Notes under the pieces: generated by a model
Told to the model about the DNA's origin: nothing
Database searches by the model: none
The model's input: only the letters and a program-made list of their open reading frames with translations
In this document: one piece after another, positions 1 through 8,833 of the stretch
Layout: each line of letters opens with the position of its first letter
Position numbering within the stretch: position 1 is the first letter of the stretch
Source: Amorphus coralli DSM 19760
Lineage (GTDB): Bacteria; Pseudomonadota; Alphaproteobacteria; Rhizobiales; Amorphaceae
Direction of reading: 5' to 3'
Length of the DNA stretch: 64,000 nucleotides
Assembly: GCF_000374525.1 (NCBI RefSeq)
Contig: NZ_KB894575.1
Coordinates: 124,001-188,000 of the forward strand
Program-made: the position numbers and the translations under genes

Positions 1-1248
1 GTCTCCGGCGAATGGGGCGCCACCATCTGCATCTCCGAACCCGACGCCGGCTCCGACGTCGGCCGCATTCGCACCCGCGCTGTAAAGGGCAACGATGGCA
101 GCTGGCGCGTCAGCGGCCAGAAGATCTGGATCTCCTTCGGCGATCACGACGTGACCGAGCGGATCGGTCATTGCCTGCTGGCCCGCACCGGCGACGGCGT
201 CGGCACCCGCGGCCTCAGCCTGTTCCTGGTGCCGGACACGCTGGAGGGCGGCGCCCGCAACGGCGTGATCGTCTCGCGCATCGAGGAGAAGCTCGGTCTG
301 CACGGCTCGCCCACCTGCGCGCTCAGCTTCGAGGAGGCCAGGGCCATGCTGCTCGGCCAGGAGGGTCGCGGCCTGCCGCAGCTCTTCGCCATGATCGAGC
401 AGATGCGCCTCTTGACCGCCTGCCAGGGGCTGGGGGTCGCCGTCCGCGCCACAGACACCGCTTTTGCCTACGCAAAAGACCGGCGTCAGGGCGGCGCGCC
501 CGACGAAAGGCCTGTTGCCATCATCGAACATGCCGATGTGCGCCAGCAGCTCCTCGCGATGGAGGCGCGCACCGAGATCCTGCGCGCTGCGATCCTGGAA
601 CTCGGCGTCGCCATGGATCTTGCGCGCCGCGAGGCCGACGAGGCCGCCGCAGCCGACCATGCCGCCTTCGTCGCCTGGGCCCTGCCGATGGCCAAGACCT
701 TCGGCGCCGAGGCCGGATTCGATACCGCCAGCGGCGCGATCCAGGTGCTCGGTGGCGCCGGCTACACCACCGAATGGCGGGTGGAACAGGCCCTGCGCGA
801 CACCCGCGTTCTGGCAATCTACGAGGGAACCTCGGGCATCCAGGCGCTCGATTTCCTGGCCCGTCGTCTGTGGCGGGAGAAGGGCCGCGGCCTGATCGTC
901 TTTCTCGCGCGCGCGGCGGCCGAAATCGAGGCGTGCCGCCCGGTCGATGACGAGGCAGCCCGCGCGGCGGAGGCAATCGTTTCCCGGTTCGAGCGCCTGT
1001 CGTCGGAGATGCTGGCGCTGGAGGACACACCCCGCGCCGGCGAGGCTGGCGCCATGGGCTATCTCAAGGCCGGCTGGTGCGCGCTGTCCGCCTGGATGGC
1101 GACCCGGCTCATCGTTGCGGGCAGCGCCGACCCCGCTCTGACTGCCCTGCCGGCCATTGCCCGGTTTCGCCTCCACGGCCTCGCCGGAGAGATGGAAGCC
1201 GCCGCGAACGAGGCGCGGCTGCCGCTTTCCCGTCTCGACGAAGCCTGA
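1..1248 (+). CDS. acyl-CoA dehydrogenase, 3' part (5' end outside the window)
   Basis: The reading frame is open from base 1, so the N-terminus is missing. The first residues carry the family motif ISEPDAGSDVG, followed by a GQKIWIS strand of the beta domain. The C-terminal part has QVLGGAGYTTEWRVEQ and IYEGTSGIQ, whose Glu is the usual catalytic base of FAD-dependent acyl-CoA dehydrogenases. The tail after the helical domain is long, as in the DmdC/AidB-like branch that acts on bulky or unusual acyl-CoAs. It would oxidise an acyl-CoA to the 2-enoyl-CoA and pass electrons to ETF. The substrate cannot be read from the sequence. Nearby CoA-ligase and thiolase genes allow, but do not prove, a role in aromatic side-chain oxidation. 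Confidence 0.88.
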   Translation, partial: VSGEWGATICISEPDAGSDVGRIRTRAVKGNDGSWRVSGQKIWISFGDHDVTERIGHCLLARTGDGVGTRGLSLFLVPDTLEGGARNGVIVSRIEEKLGLHGSPTCALSFEEARAMLLGQEGRGLPQLFAMIEQMRLLTACQGLGVAVRATDTAFAYAKDRRQGGAPDERPVAIIEHADVRQQLLAMEARTEILRAAILELGVAMDLARREADEAAAADHAAFVAWALPMAKTFGAEAGFDTASGAIQVLGGAGYTTEWRVEQALRDTRVLAIYEGTSGIQALDFLARRLWREKGRGLIVFLARAAAEIEACRPVDDEAARAAEAIVSRFERLSSEMLALEDTPRAGEAGAMGYLKAGWCALSAWMATRLIVAGSADPALTALPAIARFRLHGLAGEMEAAANEARLPLSRLDEA

Positions 1249-1322
1249 CCCTTCCGTGTTAAGGATGGCGCGAGGGGCGACCCGGCCGTCGCCCAACCGA
1301 GTTCGTTTTCGAGGAGACGCAC

Positions 1323-2435
1323 GTGCAGACCAAAGCAGCCATCGCCTGGAAGGCCGGAGAGCCGCTCGCGATCGAGACCGTGGACCTGGACGGCCCGAAG
1401 GCGGGCGAGGTGCTGGTCGAGATCATGGCCACCGGCGTCTGTCATACCGACGCCTACACCCTGTCGGGTGCTGACTCGGAAGGCCTGTTTCCATCCATCC
1501 TGGGCCACGAGGGCGCCGGCATCGTGCGAGAAGTGGGCGAAGGCGTGACCAGCGTGAAGCCGGGCGACCACGTGATCCCGCTCTACACGCCCGAGTGCCG
1601 CGAGTGCAAAACCTGCCTGTCGCAGCGCTCCAATCTCTGCACCTCGATCCGCTCCACCCAGGGCCAGGGCCTGATGCCCGATGGCACCAGCCGCTTCTCC
1701 ATGGGCGGCAAGGATCTGTTCCACTACATGGGCTGCTCCACCTTCTCCAACTTCACGGTGATGCCGGAGATCGCGGTGGCGAAGGTCCGCGAGGACGCCC
1801 CCTTCGACAAGATCTGCTACATCGGCTGCGGCGTGACCACCGGCATCGGCGCGGTCATCTACACCGCCAAGGTCTGGCCCGGCGCCAACGTCGTGGTGTT
1901 CGGCCTCGGCGGCATCGGCCTCAACGTGATCCAGGGCGCCCGCATGGTGGGCGCCGACAAGATCGTCGGCGTCGATATCAACCCGGCCAAGCGCGCCATG
2001 GCCGAGAAGTTCGGCATGACCGACTTCATCAATCCGGACGAGGTGGGTCGCGACAAGGTGGTGCAGGCCATCGTCGACGTGACCGACGGCGGCGCGGATT
2101 TCTCCTTCGACGCCACCGGCAACACCAACGTGATGCGCCAGGCGCTGGAGTGCTGCCACCGCGGCTGGGGCGAATCGATCGTCATCGGCGTCGCGGAAGC
2201 CGGCAAGGAAATTGCCACCCGGCCGTTCCAGCTGGTCACCGGGCGCGTCTGGAAAGGCACCGCCTTCGGCGGCGCGCGCGGCCGCACCGACGTGCCGAAG
2301 ATCGTCGACTGGTACATGGAGGGGAAGATCAACATCGACGATCTGATCACCCACACCATGCCGCTGGACGAGATCAACACCGCCTTCGATCTGATGCACG
2401 AGGGCAAGTCGATTCGCTCGGTGATTCAGTACTGA
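1323..2435 (+). CDS. frmA: S-(hydroxymethyl)glutathione dehydrogenase (class III alcohol dehydrogenase)
   Basis: This 370-residue zinc enzyme oxidises S-hydroxymethylglutathione, the spontaneous adduct of formaldehyde and glutathione, to S-formylglutathione with NAD. Catalytic zinc ligands are visible at C40 ([12 protein letters not shown]) and H62-E63 (LGHEGAG). The structural zinc cysteines are C92, C95, C98 and C106. The dinucleotide-binding turn [10 protein letters not shown] lies near residue 195. Length and motifs match the glutathione-dependent formaldehyde dehydrogenase family throughout. The GTG start at 1323 follows a good ribosome binding site, GAGGAG. The S-formylglutathione hydrolase gene lies 431 bases downstream, so the pair makes a full formaldehyde-to-formate route. 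Confidence 0.95.
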   Translation: MQTKAAIAWKAGEPLAIETVDLDGPKAGEVLVEIMATGVCHTDAYTLSGADSEGLFPSILGHEGAGIVREVGEGVTSVKPGDHVIPLYTPECRECKTCLSQRSNLCTSIRSTQGQGLMPDGTSRFSMGGKDLFHYMGCSTFSNFTVMPEIAVAKVREDAPFDKICYIGCGVTTGIGAVIYTAKVWPGANVVVFGLGGIGLNVIQGARMVGADKIVGVDINPAKRAMAEKFGMTDFINPDEVGRDKVVQAIVDVTDGGADFSFDATGNTNVMRQALECCHRGWGESIVIGVAEAGKEIATRPFQLVTGRVWKGTAFGGARGRTDVPKIVDWYMEGKINIDDLITHTMPLDEINTAFDLMHEGKSIRSVIQY

Positions 2436-2481
2436 GCAAATCCCAGGAAAAGTGGGAACCGGTTTTCCGTCCGGGATTTGC
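2436..2481. repeat. palindromic repeat element, copy 1
   Basis: The element begins at the base after the frmA stop codon. Outer arms GCAAATCCC and GGGATTTGC pair with each other and enclose a core AGGAAAAGTGGGAACC-GGTTTTCC. A second copy lies at 36574-36618 with a nearly identical core but different, still complementary, outer arms. Short palindromes with this core are, to my knowledge, common in Hyphomicrobiales genomes. In RNA it would form a strong hairpin and could act as a 3'-end or terminator element. Confidence 0.8.
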
Positions 2482-2866
2482 GCAGGAGGATAGTTCGCGC
2501 TCACGCGCGTTCGCTTCGCACACCGCTCCGCGGGGCGCGGGTTGTTTGCGCTCACGCCGAACTCGCTTGCGCTCGCCGCTCCGCGAGGGCGGCCTGGGTT
2601 TTTCTAGGCGCAAAGCCGAAAGGCGGACCGGTCCCCACTTCGCTCGGGCTTTGCTCGGCCGACGCGCGGTCGCGGGCTGGTGGGTGCGATCCGTTGAGGC
2701 CGTAGTTGGGTCAGTGGACACCCGCCCCAGACACCGCTCATCCCGACCAAATCGGGATGAGGGGGCTCCAGACCGAAGCCTAGCTGCTCACGACGAGCAC
2801 GTTTACGCGCCTCACTCGAGGGCACACCCGCAGCGCGAAATCGAGTGAGCGAAAAAGGATGACGCG
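2482..2866. other. non-coding interval with inverted and direct repeats
   Basis: I see no convincing gene in this stretch between frmA and fghA. It holds two diverged direct repeats of about 48 bases (about 2490-2540 and 2544-2595) sharing GCGCTCACGC and CGCTCCGCG. It also holds a perfect hairpin TCATCCCGA-N5-TCGGGATGA at 2738-2760 and inverted arms CTCACTCGA (2811-2819) and TCGAGTGAG (2841-2849) just before the fghA ribosome binding site. Any promoter for fghA should lie here, but I cannot assign one. Confidence 0.5.
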
Positions 2867-3712
2867 ATGACCATCGAGACCGTATCGAGCGCCCGCTCCT
2901 TCGGCGGCACCCAGCTCGTCTGCAAGCACGCGTCCGCCGAGACCGGCACGGAGATGCGCTTTTCCGTCTACCTGCCGCCCGCCGCCGAGGTTGGCCCGGT
3001 GCCGGTGGTCTGGTTCCTGTCGGGCCTGACCTGCACGGAGGAAAACTTCACCACCAAGGCCGGCGCCCAGCGGATGGCTGCGAAGCACGGCCTGGCGATC
3101 GTCGCGCCGGACACCAGCCCGCGCGGCGAGGGCGTGCCGGACGACCCCGAGGGGGCCTACGATTTCGGCCTCGGCGCCGGCTTCTATGTCGACGCCACCG
3201 TCGAGCCGTTCGCGGCGAACTACCGGATGGCGAGCTACATCGAGAGCGAATTGCCGAAGGCGGTTGGAGAGGCGCTGCCCGTCGATCTCTCGCGCCAGGG
3301 CATCATGGGCCATTCCATGGGCGGCCACGGCGCGCTCACCATCGCGCTGCGCAACCCGGACGGGTTCAGGGCGGTGTCGGCCTTCGCACCCATCGTCTCG
3401 CCGATCAACTGCCCCTGGGGGCAGAAGGCGCTGCCGGGCTATCTCGGCGACGACCGGCAGGCGTGGCGGCGCTACGACGCCTGCGCGCTGATTGCCGACG
3501 GGCACCGGGTCGATGACATCCTCGTCGACCAGGGGCTCGCCGACGGGTTCCTGGAGAGCCAGCTCAAGCCGGAGCTTCTGGAGGCGGCCTGCGAGACCGC
3601 CGGCATCCCGCTGACGCTCAGGCGCCAGGAGGGCTACGACCACTCCTACTATTTCATCGCCAGCTTCATCGAGGATCACCTCGACTGGCATGCCGAGCGG
3701 CTGAAGCGGTAA
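2867..3712 (+). CDS. fghA: S-formylglutathione hydrolase
   Basis: This 281-residue serine hydrolase of the esterase D family cleaves S-formylglutathione to formate and glutathione, the second step of formaldehyde detoxification. The nucleophile is S150 in MGHSMGGHGAL, and the catalytic His lies in GYDHSYYF near residue 260. LSGLTCTEENF near residue 55 is the family's oxyanion-hole region. The length is standard. The ATG at 2867 follows AAGGA. It forms a functional unit with frmA upstream, although the 431-base gap suggests separate transcription or an inserted regulatory stretch. Confidence 0.95.
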   Translation: MTIETVSSARSFGGTQLVCKHASAETGTEMRFSVYLPPAAEVGPVPVVWFLSGLTCTEENFTTKAGAQRMAAKHGLAIVAPDTSPRGEGVPDDPEGAYDFGLGAGFYVDATVEPFAANYRMASYIESELPKAVGEALPVDLSRQGIMGHSMGGHGALTIALRNPDGFRAVSAFAPIVSPINCPWGQKALPGYLGDDRQAWRRYDACALIADGHRVDDILVDQGLADGFLESQLKPELLEAACETAGIPLTLRRQEGYDHSYYFIASFIEDHLDWHAERLKR

Positions 3713-3737
3713 AGCGGCGTCGCCGCGCAGGGACGGA

Positions 3738-3763
3738 CAAGGCCGCGGGCGACCGCGGCCTTG
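3738..3763. terminator. bidirectional hairpin terminator between convergent genes
   Basis: A perfect 11-bp stem CAAGGCCGCGG / CCGCGGCCTTG with the 4-base loop GCGA lies between fghA (plus) and the autotransporter gene (minus). There is no clear T-run, so termination is inferred from the stem and its position. Confidence 0.6.
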
Positions 3764-3791
3764 CTCTCGTCCGACTGCGATAGCGTCCGCC

Positions 3792-6700
3792 TCAGAACCT
3801 GAGCGTCAGCCGTCCGGTGACGGCGTTGTCGGAGAGGCCCGAGCCGAACTGGCCGTCATAGGCAACGCCCAGGGTGGCGCCGGCGAGCCCCATGGACGGG
3901 ACCGGGCCGAGGTCCACGTCGAGGCCGGCGCCCAGCACCGCAACGTCTTCCCCGATCGGCACGCCCGCCACGGTGAACGGATCGCCGCCGGCGAACGCGT
4001 TGGTCGCCGCCGGATCCAGGGAGCCGTAGGCGTGGCGCCAGCCGACAAGCCCCGTCACCCGGGTGCGCGCGAAGCCCACCGGCAGGTCGGCGCCGAGACG
4101 CAGGCCAAGGGTCGAATAGGTCACCTCGGTCGTGTCGCTCTGGATGGCGAGCGCCGCCGACCCGCCGGTCTCCGTGTAGGAATCGGTGGCGACGCTCACA
4201 TAGGCCAGGCCGGCAAAGGGCTCGACCGCCACCGGCCCGGTGACCACCTCGTAGCCCGCCTCGCCGAACACCTGCGCCGTGCCGCCATTGGTGGAGCCGG
4301 TCAGATAGTCGGAGTAGCCGGTGAAGGCGACCGAGCGCGCCGTGTCGATGTCGGCCCAGGAATAGGCCGCGCCGGCGCGGAGATTGAGGCCGCGCCATGC
4401 GGTGCCGCCGTAGACGCCGAGATGATAGAGCTCCGCATCGGCGGAGGACGACCGGGCATCGGCGTCGTAGCTGGACGACTGGTAGCCGGCGAGGAAGCCG
4501 GCCCGGCCGTAAGCACCCAGCGCCGCATCGCCGCCCACCAGGAAGCCGGCCGTGTCGCGGTCGAGCGTTGCGGCGTTGCCGTTGCCGTCGGATGTGCCCC
4601 ACGAGCCGAAGCCCTCGCCCCAGGCGGTGAAGCTGCTGGACGGACCGAAGCACCCGCGCGTGGCGAGCGCCGCCCGCTCGCCGTCGGTGAGCGGCACCAC
4701 CGCGCCGTTCACCTCCGGGCAGACCGGCTCCGCAAAGCTGGAGAACGCCCCCTGCAGCCGGCTCATCGCCGCCTCGCGCACGATCCTGGAATCCTCCACG
4801 AGCCCCGTCTTCAGGCTCGCGTGGATCTCGCCGGAGAGCTGCGCCAGCGCTCCGGAGGCCTCGTTCGGGGTCAGCCCCACCACCGCGTCATAAATGGCCT
4901 CGTCCATGCCGAGGCTGGCAACGCCGAAGCCCGTTGCCCGCTCGTTGGGCGTCCCTCCCACCGTGGTCAGGGTCACGTCGGTGCGGGTGAGCACCAGCTC
5001 GATCAGATCCGATCCGTAGAGCAGGGCCGGGTCGAGATTGGCGAGGGCGGTGGTCACGCTGTCGTAGCGTCCTACGACGCCGCCATCGGCCGTGAGGATG
5101 ATGTAGCGGGCCTGGAGCGGATAGTCGCCGGCCTCGCCGACATGCTCAACCGTGCCGCCCGACAGGGTAACGGTTCCGCTCGCCGCGATGAGATCGGCCG
5201 AGGAGGACGCAGGGTCGGTCTCCACCTCGTAGGTGGACCCGGCCGTGAAGGTGATGTCGCCCGCGACGTTGATCGTGCCGATGGAGTTGCCCGGCGCGAT
5301 GGCGGCAAGAGCTTCGACACTCGTGTCGCCGACGGTGCCGTTGCCGGCGAGGACCGCGGCCTGTTCCAGGACCAACGTGCCGCCGAGATCGCCGGCAAGA
5401 CGAAACTCCGCGTCCCTGACGATGGCAGTGCCCTCGAACGCCGAGGAGTCGGATGCCAGGGTCACGCCGCCGCCGGCGATCTGCAGAAGGCCTTCGCCGA
5501 GCACCGTTCCGCTGTAGACCGCGACCGTATCCTGTTCCAGCGTCAGCGCCGCATCCGCAGCGATCGCCACATCGCCCTCGAAGCGCTCGGCGGAGGCCTT
5601 CAGCGCCCCTTCGTCGATCGTCCAGTCGAGGCTGCTCGCGCCTGTGAGCGTCAGCGTGCCGGCACCTGTTTTGACCATCTGTCCGGCCATGCCGTTCATC
5701 CCGCCAATCGTGCCGGCATAGGTGCCGTCCGTCGCCTGCGCAAACTCCACCGTGCCGGCGTTGACGACATCGCCGCTGATCGAGCTGGCCGTCCCGTACA
5801 GTTTGCCGCCCTGGACCCCCGTTCCGCCGGTGTAGGTGTTGTTGCCGGTCAGCCTGAGTTCGCCGTCGCCGGACTTCATGAGCCGACCCGTGCCCGAAAT
5901 TTCACCCTCGAGTCCGAGGACCCGGTCGGCGGCCACGGCGACATTGGCTTCGGCGACGACGATCTCCACCCGACGATTGGAATTGAAGGAGCGTTCGGAG
6001 ACCTCGAGCGTCCCGCCGGCCATAGTGATTTGGCCACCGTCGGCGCCGAGCGCCGCATCAGACGCAACCTTGAGGGTCCCCGCCGCGATCGTCGTCGCGC
6101 CCGTGTAGGTGTTCGTTCCCTCCAGCACCAGCGTGCCGGAGCCCTGCTTGGTGAACTGCGTTCCGGTGCCGTCGGCGATCGTCGAGGCAATCGTCGCGGT
6201 GACGTTTGCATCGACGTTGACGATGCCGGCGGCGCCGGAGGCCGGCGAAAGCGCCAGCGTGCCGCCTTCAATCCGGTAGTCATCCGTCTTGAACTGCAGC
6301 GTGTCGAAGGCCTCGGTGCTGGACACCGTCATCGTGCCGGCCTTCCCGGAGAACACGCCGACGGACGAATTCCACGGCCCGTTCCTGTCGACGTTGCTGG
6401 TGGTCCAGTTGGTCGTTACCGCATCCCAGGTGCCGGTCCCGCCGTTGACCGCCCCGCTGGCGGTGGTGTTGGCGCCGTCCCAGAAGAGTAGCGTCTGCGC
6501 ATCGTTGGCCACGGTGAGATTGATCTCCCCCGGGACCGATGTGTCGATGGAACTGCTGATCCATCCCACGCCGCTGACGGTCACCGTGTCGAAGGAACCA
6601 CTGAACAGGCCCCCATAGTCGAACAGGTGGTAGTAGCCAGCCGAGCCCACGCTGGCTTCGAGCGTGCCGGCGAGCGTCAGGTCGCCGCCGACGGAGACAA

Positions 6701-8474
6701 AATCGTTGGTCGCTCCGCCGGACACGTCCGGTGTATTCAGCTCGAAGGTGCTGGTGGACCCGGACGTCAGCAAGAGATCACCGTCCACCGTCAGAGTGCC
6801 CGGGCTGGCGCCCGGTGACAGTGTTCCGTTAACCGCTACGTCGCCACCGATGGTACCGGTGCCGCCCAGCGTGCCGCCGGTACCGACCGTCAGCGACGAG
6901 GTGGGATTGCCAAGCGCACCCGTCACCTGCAGCGTACCGCCGGAGACCGTCGTGTCCCCGGCATAGCCCGAACTGTCGCCGGACAGGATCGTCGTGCCGG
7001 CCAGGTGATTGATGTCGGCGCCTGTGCCCGATCCGCCACCGATCGGGGTCGCGAAGGTGTGGCTGTCGCTCGTGTGATTGAAGACCAGCGTCGCGTCACC
7101 GCCGCCGAAGGTCAGTGCGCTCGCCGACACGGTGCCGGGTGCAGCAGCGTCATCGCCTGCCGCCGCACCGATGTTCAATGTGCCGGTCGACGAGCCCAGG
7201 AGTGCGATAAGAAGCTGAGCCGGGGCACCTGTAACGGACACGCTGCCGCCGTCGACCACGGTCAGGGTGCCCGTGCCTTCGCTCCCAACACGGAGTGAGC
7301 CGGAACTGGTCCAGGTCGAGCCGGCGCCGGTCACCGTCGCCGTGCCATCGGAGTCCTGCCGGTAGCCAATATTTCCAATCGTGTTTGAGACCGTGCCGCC
7401 GTTCGAGATGGTGAGCCTGCCCGTTCCGCTGCTACCGACATCGACGACTTCGGAATTGGTCCAGGTCGAGCCGGCGCCCGTCACCGATACAGTGCCATCG
7501 GACCCTGGATCGTCGCCCAGTATTCCATACTCATTGAAGACGCTTCCACCGTCCGAGACGGTGAGCTTCCCGGTTCCGCTGTAGCCAACGTAGAGGTCGT
7601 CTGAATTGGTCCACGTCGAACCAGCGCCCGTGACTGTCACCGTTCCATCGGAGCCTGCATCGTCGCCGATGGTGCCCTCACCGTTCGTGACCTCGCCGCC
7701 ATCCGCAATTCTCAGCGTAGCCACGTCACCATTTCTATTTCCGACGGTGACGGTGTCGCCGCCAAGCCCACCTGTCACCTGCAGCGTACCGCCAGAGACC
7801 GTTGTGACCCCGGCATAGCCCGAACTGTCGCCGGACAGGATCGTCGCGCCGGCCAGGTGATCGATGTCGGCGCCTGTGCCCGATCCTCCGGTGAGCCGGG
7901 TCGCGAAGGTGTAGCTGTCGCTGGTGTGGTTGAAGACCAGCGTGCCGGTGCCAGCGCCGAAATTCAGTGCGCTTGCCGACAGCGTGCCCGGTGCAACCAC
8001 AGCCTCCCCTTCCACCGCCCCGATGATCAGCGTGCCGGACCCTGCAGGACCGCCTGCAAGCGCAACCAGACCGGAACCGTTGACGACGGAGACGCTGCCC
8101 CCTTCGGCGATTGTCAACGTGCCCGTGTTCGCCTCGCCGATGTTGAACGGCCCCCCGACATGCGCAAAGGACGACCCGCTGCCTGTCACAATCATCGCGC
8201 CGTTGCCGGTCTGCTCAAAGCCTATCAGTGTGCCCGTGGCACTCGACGCCGTGCCACCGCCCTCAATCGTCAGCGTGGCATCGTCCCCGACATATAGACT
8301 TCTGAAGGAGCACGTCTCGGATGTGCTGATTGTGCGATTTGAATCAACGGCGCCGGGACACGGCTGCGCCGCCGCCGGTCCAACCTTGAAAGGCAGCATC
8401 AACGTCACGACCCCAGCCAGCCCGAACCAGAGAGCCGCTTGCCAAGACCGTCGCCCCTTGCCTGATGCTGTCAT
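3792..8474 (-). CDS. autotransporter (type Va) with repeat-rich passenger
   Basis: This 1560-residue protein has a signal peptide (charged start, hydrophobic core, cleavage near AAAQ at about residue 36). The passenger is long, Gly/Thr/Ser-rich and predicted to be beta-helical. The C-terminal beta-barrel of about 280 residues starts near FTAWGEGFGSWG and ends in LTLRF with the terminal aromatic residue needed for outer-membrane insertion. The passenger holds three tandem 50-residue units with GSTWTNS and GTGxLTVSDGG, typical of T5SS/PEP-CTERM-associated repeats. Further on it has PATR-type units such as GTNTYTGATTI. No catalytic motif is visible, so adhesion or surface display is the best guess. 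The gene lies alone on the minus strand behind a 359-base upstream gap. Confidence 0.9.
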   Translation of the reverse strand: MTASGKGRRSWQAALWFGLAGVVTLMLPFKVGPAAAQPCPGAVDSNRTISTSETCSFRSLYVGDDATLTIEGGGTASSATGTLIGFEQTGNGAMIVTGSGSSFAHVGGPFNIGEANTGTLTIAEGGSVSVVNGSGLVALAGGPAGSGTLIIGAVEGEAVVAPGTLSASALNFGAGTGTLVFNHTSDSYTFATRLTGGSGTGADIDHLAGATILSGDSSGYAGVTTVSGGTLQVTGGLGGDTVTVGNRNGDVATLRIADGGEVTNGEGTIGDDAGSDGTVTVTGAGSTWTNSDDLYVGYSGTGKLTVSDGGSVFNEYGILGDDPGSDGTVSVTGAGSTWTNSEVVDVGSSGTGRLTISNGGTVSNTIGNIGYRQDSDGTATVTGAGSTWTSSGSLRVGSEGTGTLTVVDGGSVSVTGAPAQLLIALLGSSTGTLNIGAAAGDDAAAPGTVSASALTFGGGDATLVFNHTSDSHTFATPIGGGSGTGADINHLAGTTILSGDSSGYAGDTTVSGGTLQVTGALGNPTSSLTVGTGGTLGGTGTIGGDVAVNGTLSPGASPGTLTVDGDLLLTSGSTSTFELNTPDVSGGATNDFVSVGGDLTLAGTLEASVGSAGYYHLFDYGGLFSGSFDTVTVSGVGWISSSIDTSVPGEINLTVANDAQTLLFWDGANTTASGAVNGGTGTWDAVTTNWTTSNVDRNGPWNSSVGVFSGKAGTMTVSSTEAFDTLQFKTDDYRIEGGTLALSPASGAAGIVNVDANVTATIASTIADGTGTQFTKQGSGTLVLEGTNTYTGATTIAAGTLKVASDAALGADGGQITMAGGTLEVSERSFNSNRRVEIVVAEANVAVAADRVLGLEGEISGTGRLMKSGDGELRLTGNNTYTGGTGVQGGKLYGTASSISGDVVNAGTVEFAQATDGTYAGTIGGMNGMAGQMVKTGAGTLTLTGASSLDWTIDEGALKASAERFEGDVAIAADAALTLEQDTVAVYSGTVLGEGLLQIAGGGVTLASDSSAFEGTAIVRDAEFRLAGDLGGTLVLEQAAVLAGNGTVGDTSVEALAAIAPGNSIGTINVAGDITFTAGSTYEVETDPASSSADLIAASGTVTLSGGTVEHVGEAGDYPLQARYIILTADGGVVGRYDSVTTALANLDPALLYGSDLIELVLTRTDVTLTTVGGTPNERATGFGVASLGMDEAIYDAVVGLTPNEASGALAQLSGEIHASLKTGLVEDSRIVREAAMSRLQGAFSSFAEPVCPEVNGAVVPLTDGERAALATRGCFGPSSSFTAWGEGFGSWGTSDGNGNAATLDRDTAGFLVGGDAALGAYGRAGFLAGYQSSSYDADARSSSADAELYHLGVYGGTAWRGLNLRAGAAYSWADIDTARSVAFTGYSDYLTGSTNGGTAQVFGEAGYEVVTGPVAVEPFAGLAYVSVATDSYTETGGSAALAIQSDTTEVTYSTLGLRLGADLPVGFARTRVTGLVGWRHAYGSLDPAATNAFAGGDPFTVAGVPIGEDVAVLGAGLDVDLGPVPSMGLAGATLGVAYDGQFGSGLSDNAVTGRLTLRF
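6911..7144. repeat. segmental repeat in the autotransporter, copy A (copy B about 7762-8001)
   Basis: About 235 bases encoding the SGYAGxTTVSGGTLQVTG block and its flanks are repeated, with scattered differences, at about 7762-8001. The two copies bracket the 150-base tandem array. Homologous recombination between them would delete or duplicate about 850 bases of passenger. Confidence 0.75.
7270..7720. repeat. tandem 150-base coding repeats in the autotransporter passenger
   Basis: The segment GGTCCAGGTCGAG or its close variant recurs at 7308, 7458 and 7608, an exact 150-base spacing that gives three 50-residue units. The copies have diverged at many third positions, so this is not a recent expansion. 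Confidence 0.8.
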
Positions 8475-8833
8475 TCGGCCCCCCCAGGCCCGGGGCGCAT
8501 ACCAGCGCCAACCATCAACCGCCGGTCCATGCCTCTCACAGACATGAATCGCTGCTGAACACAGAGTTCCAGCAAACGGGTTCTGATGCTGAATACAAGC
8601 ATCACGCTATGGTTGCAGGGGATTGCAGGCACATAAATCTTCTGGGTGTGACTTGTTCGCCACATCGCCCTCAGGTCGCAAACCTTCAGGGTGAATGCGA
8701 TCCGTTTCACCAGTGTGACGGATGGCCGATTGAGCCAGCGCCTCGTTGGCCGCTCGCAAGCCGGCGCAAATCACTCACGGGCGCATCAATCCCGGCCGCC
8801 ACAGCTGCCTATCTCGACACCGATTGATGGAGC
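8475..8833. promoter_or_regulatory. intergenic region upstream of the autotransporter
   Basis: No gene is visible in these 359 bases. The stretch is less GC-rich than its surroundings and should hold the autotransporter promoter on the minus strand. I could not assign -35 or -10 boxes. A short direct repeat (TTGCAGG, GATTGCAGG) lies near 8613-8632. Confidence 0.4.

Noticed and set aside
2482-2737. Repeated CTCGC-type sequence as a possible CRISPR array
   Set aside because: The copies are only two, diverged and adjacent, with no unique spacers and no cas genes.
4032-6491. An 819-codon plus-strand frame opposite the autotransporter
   Set aside because: It is antisense to a complete protein with signal peptide and barrel; its translation is low-complexity.
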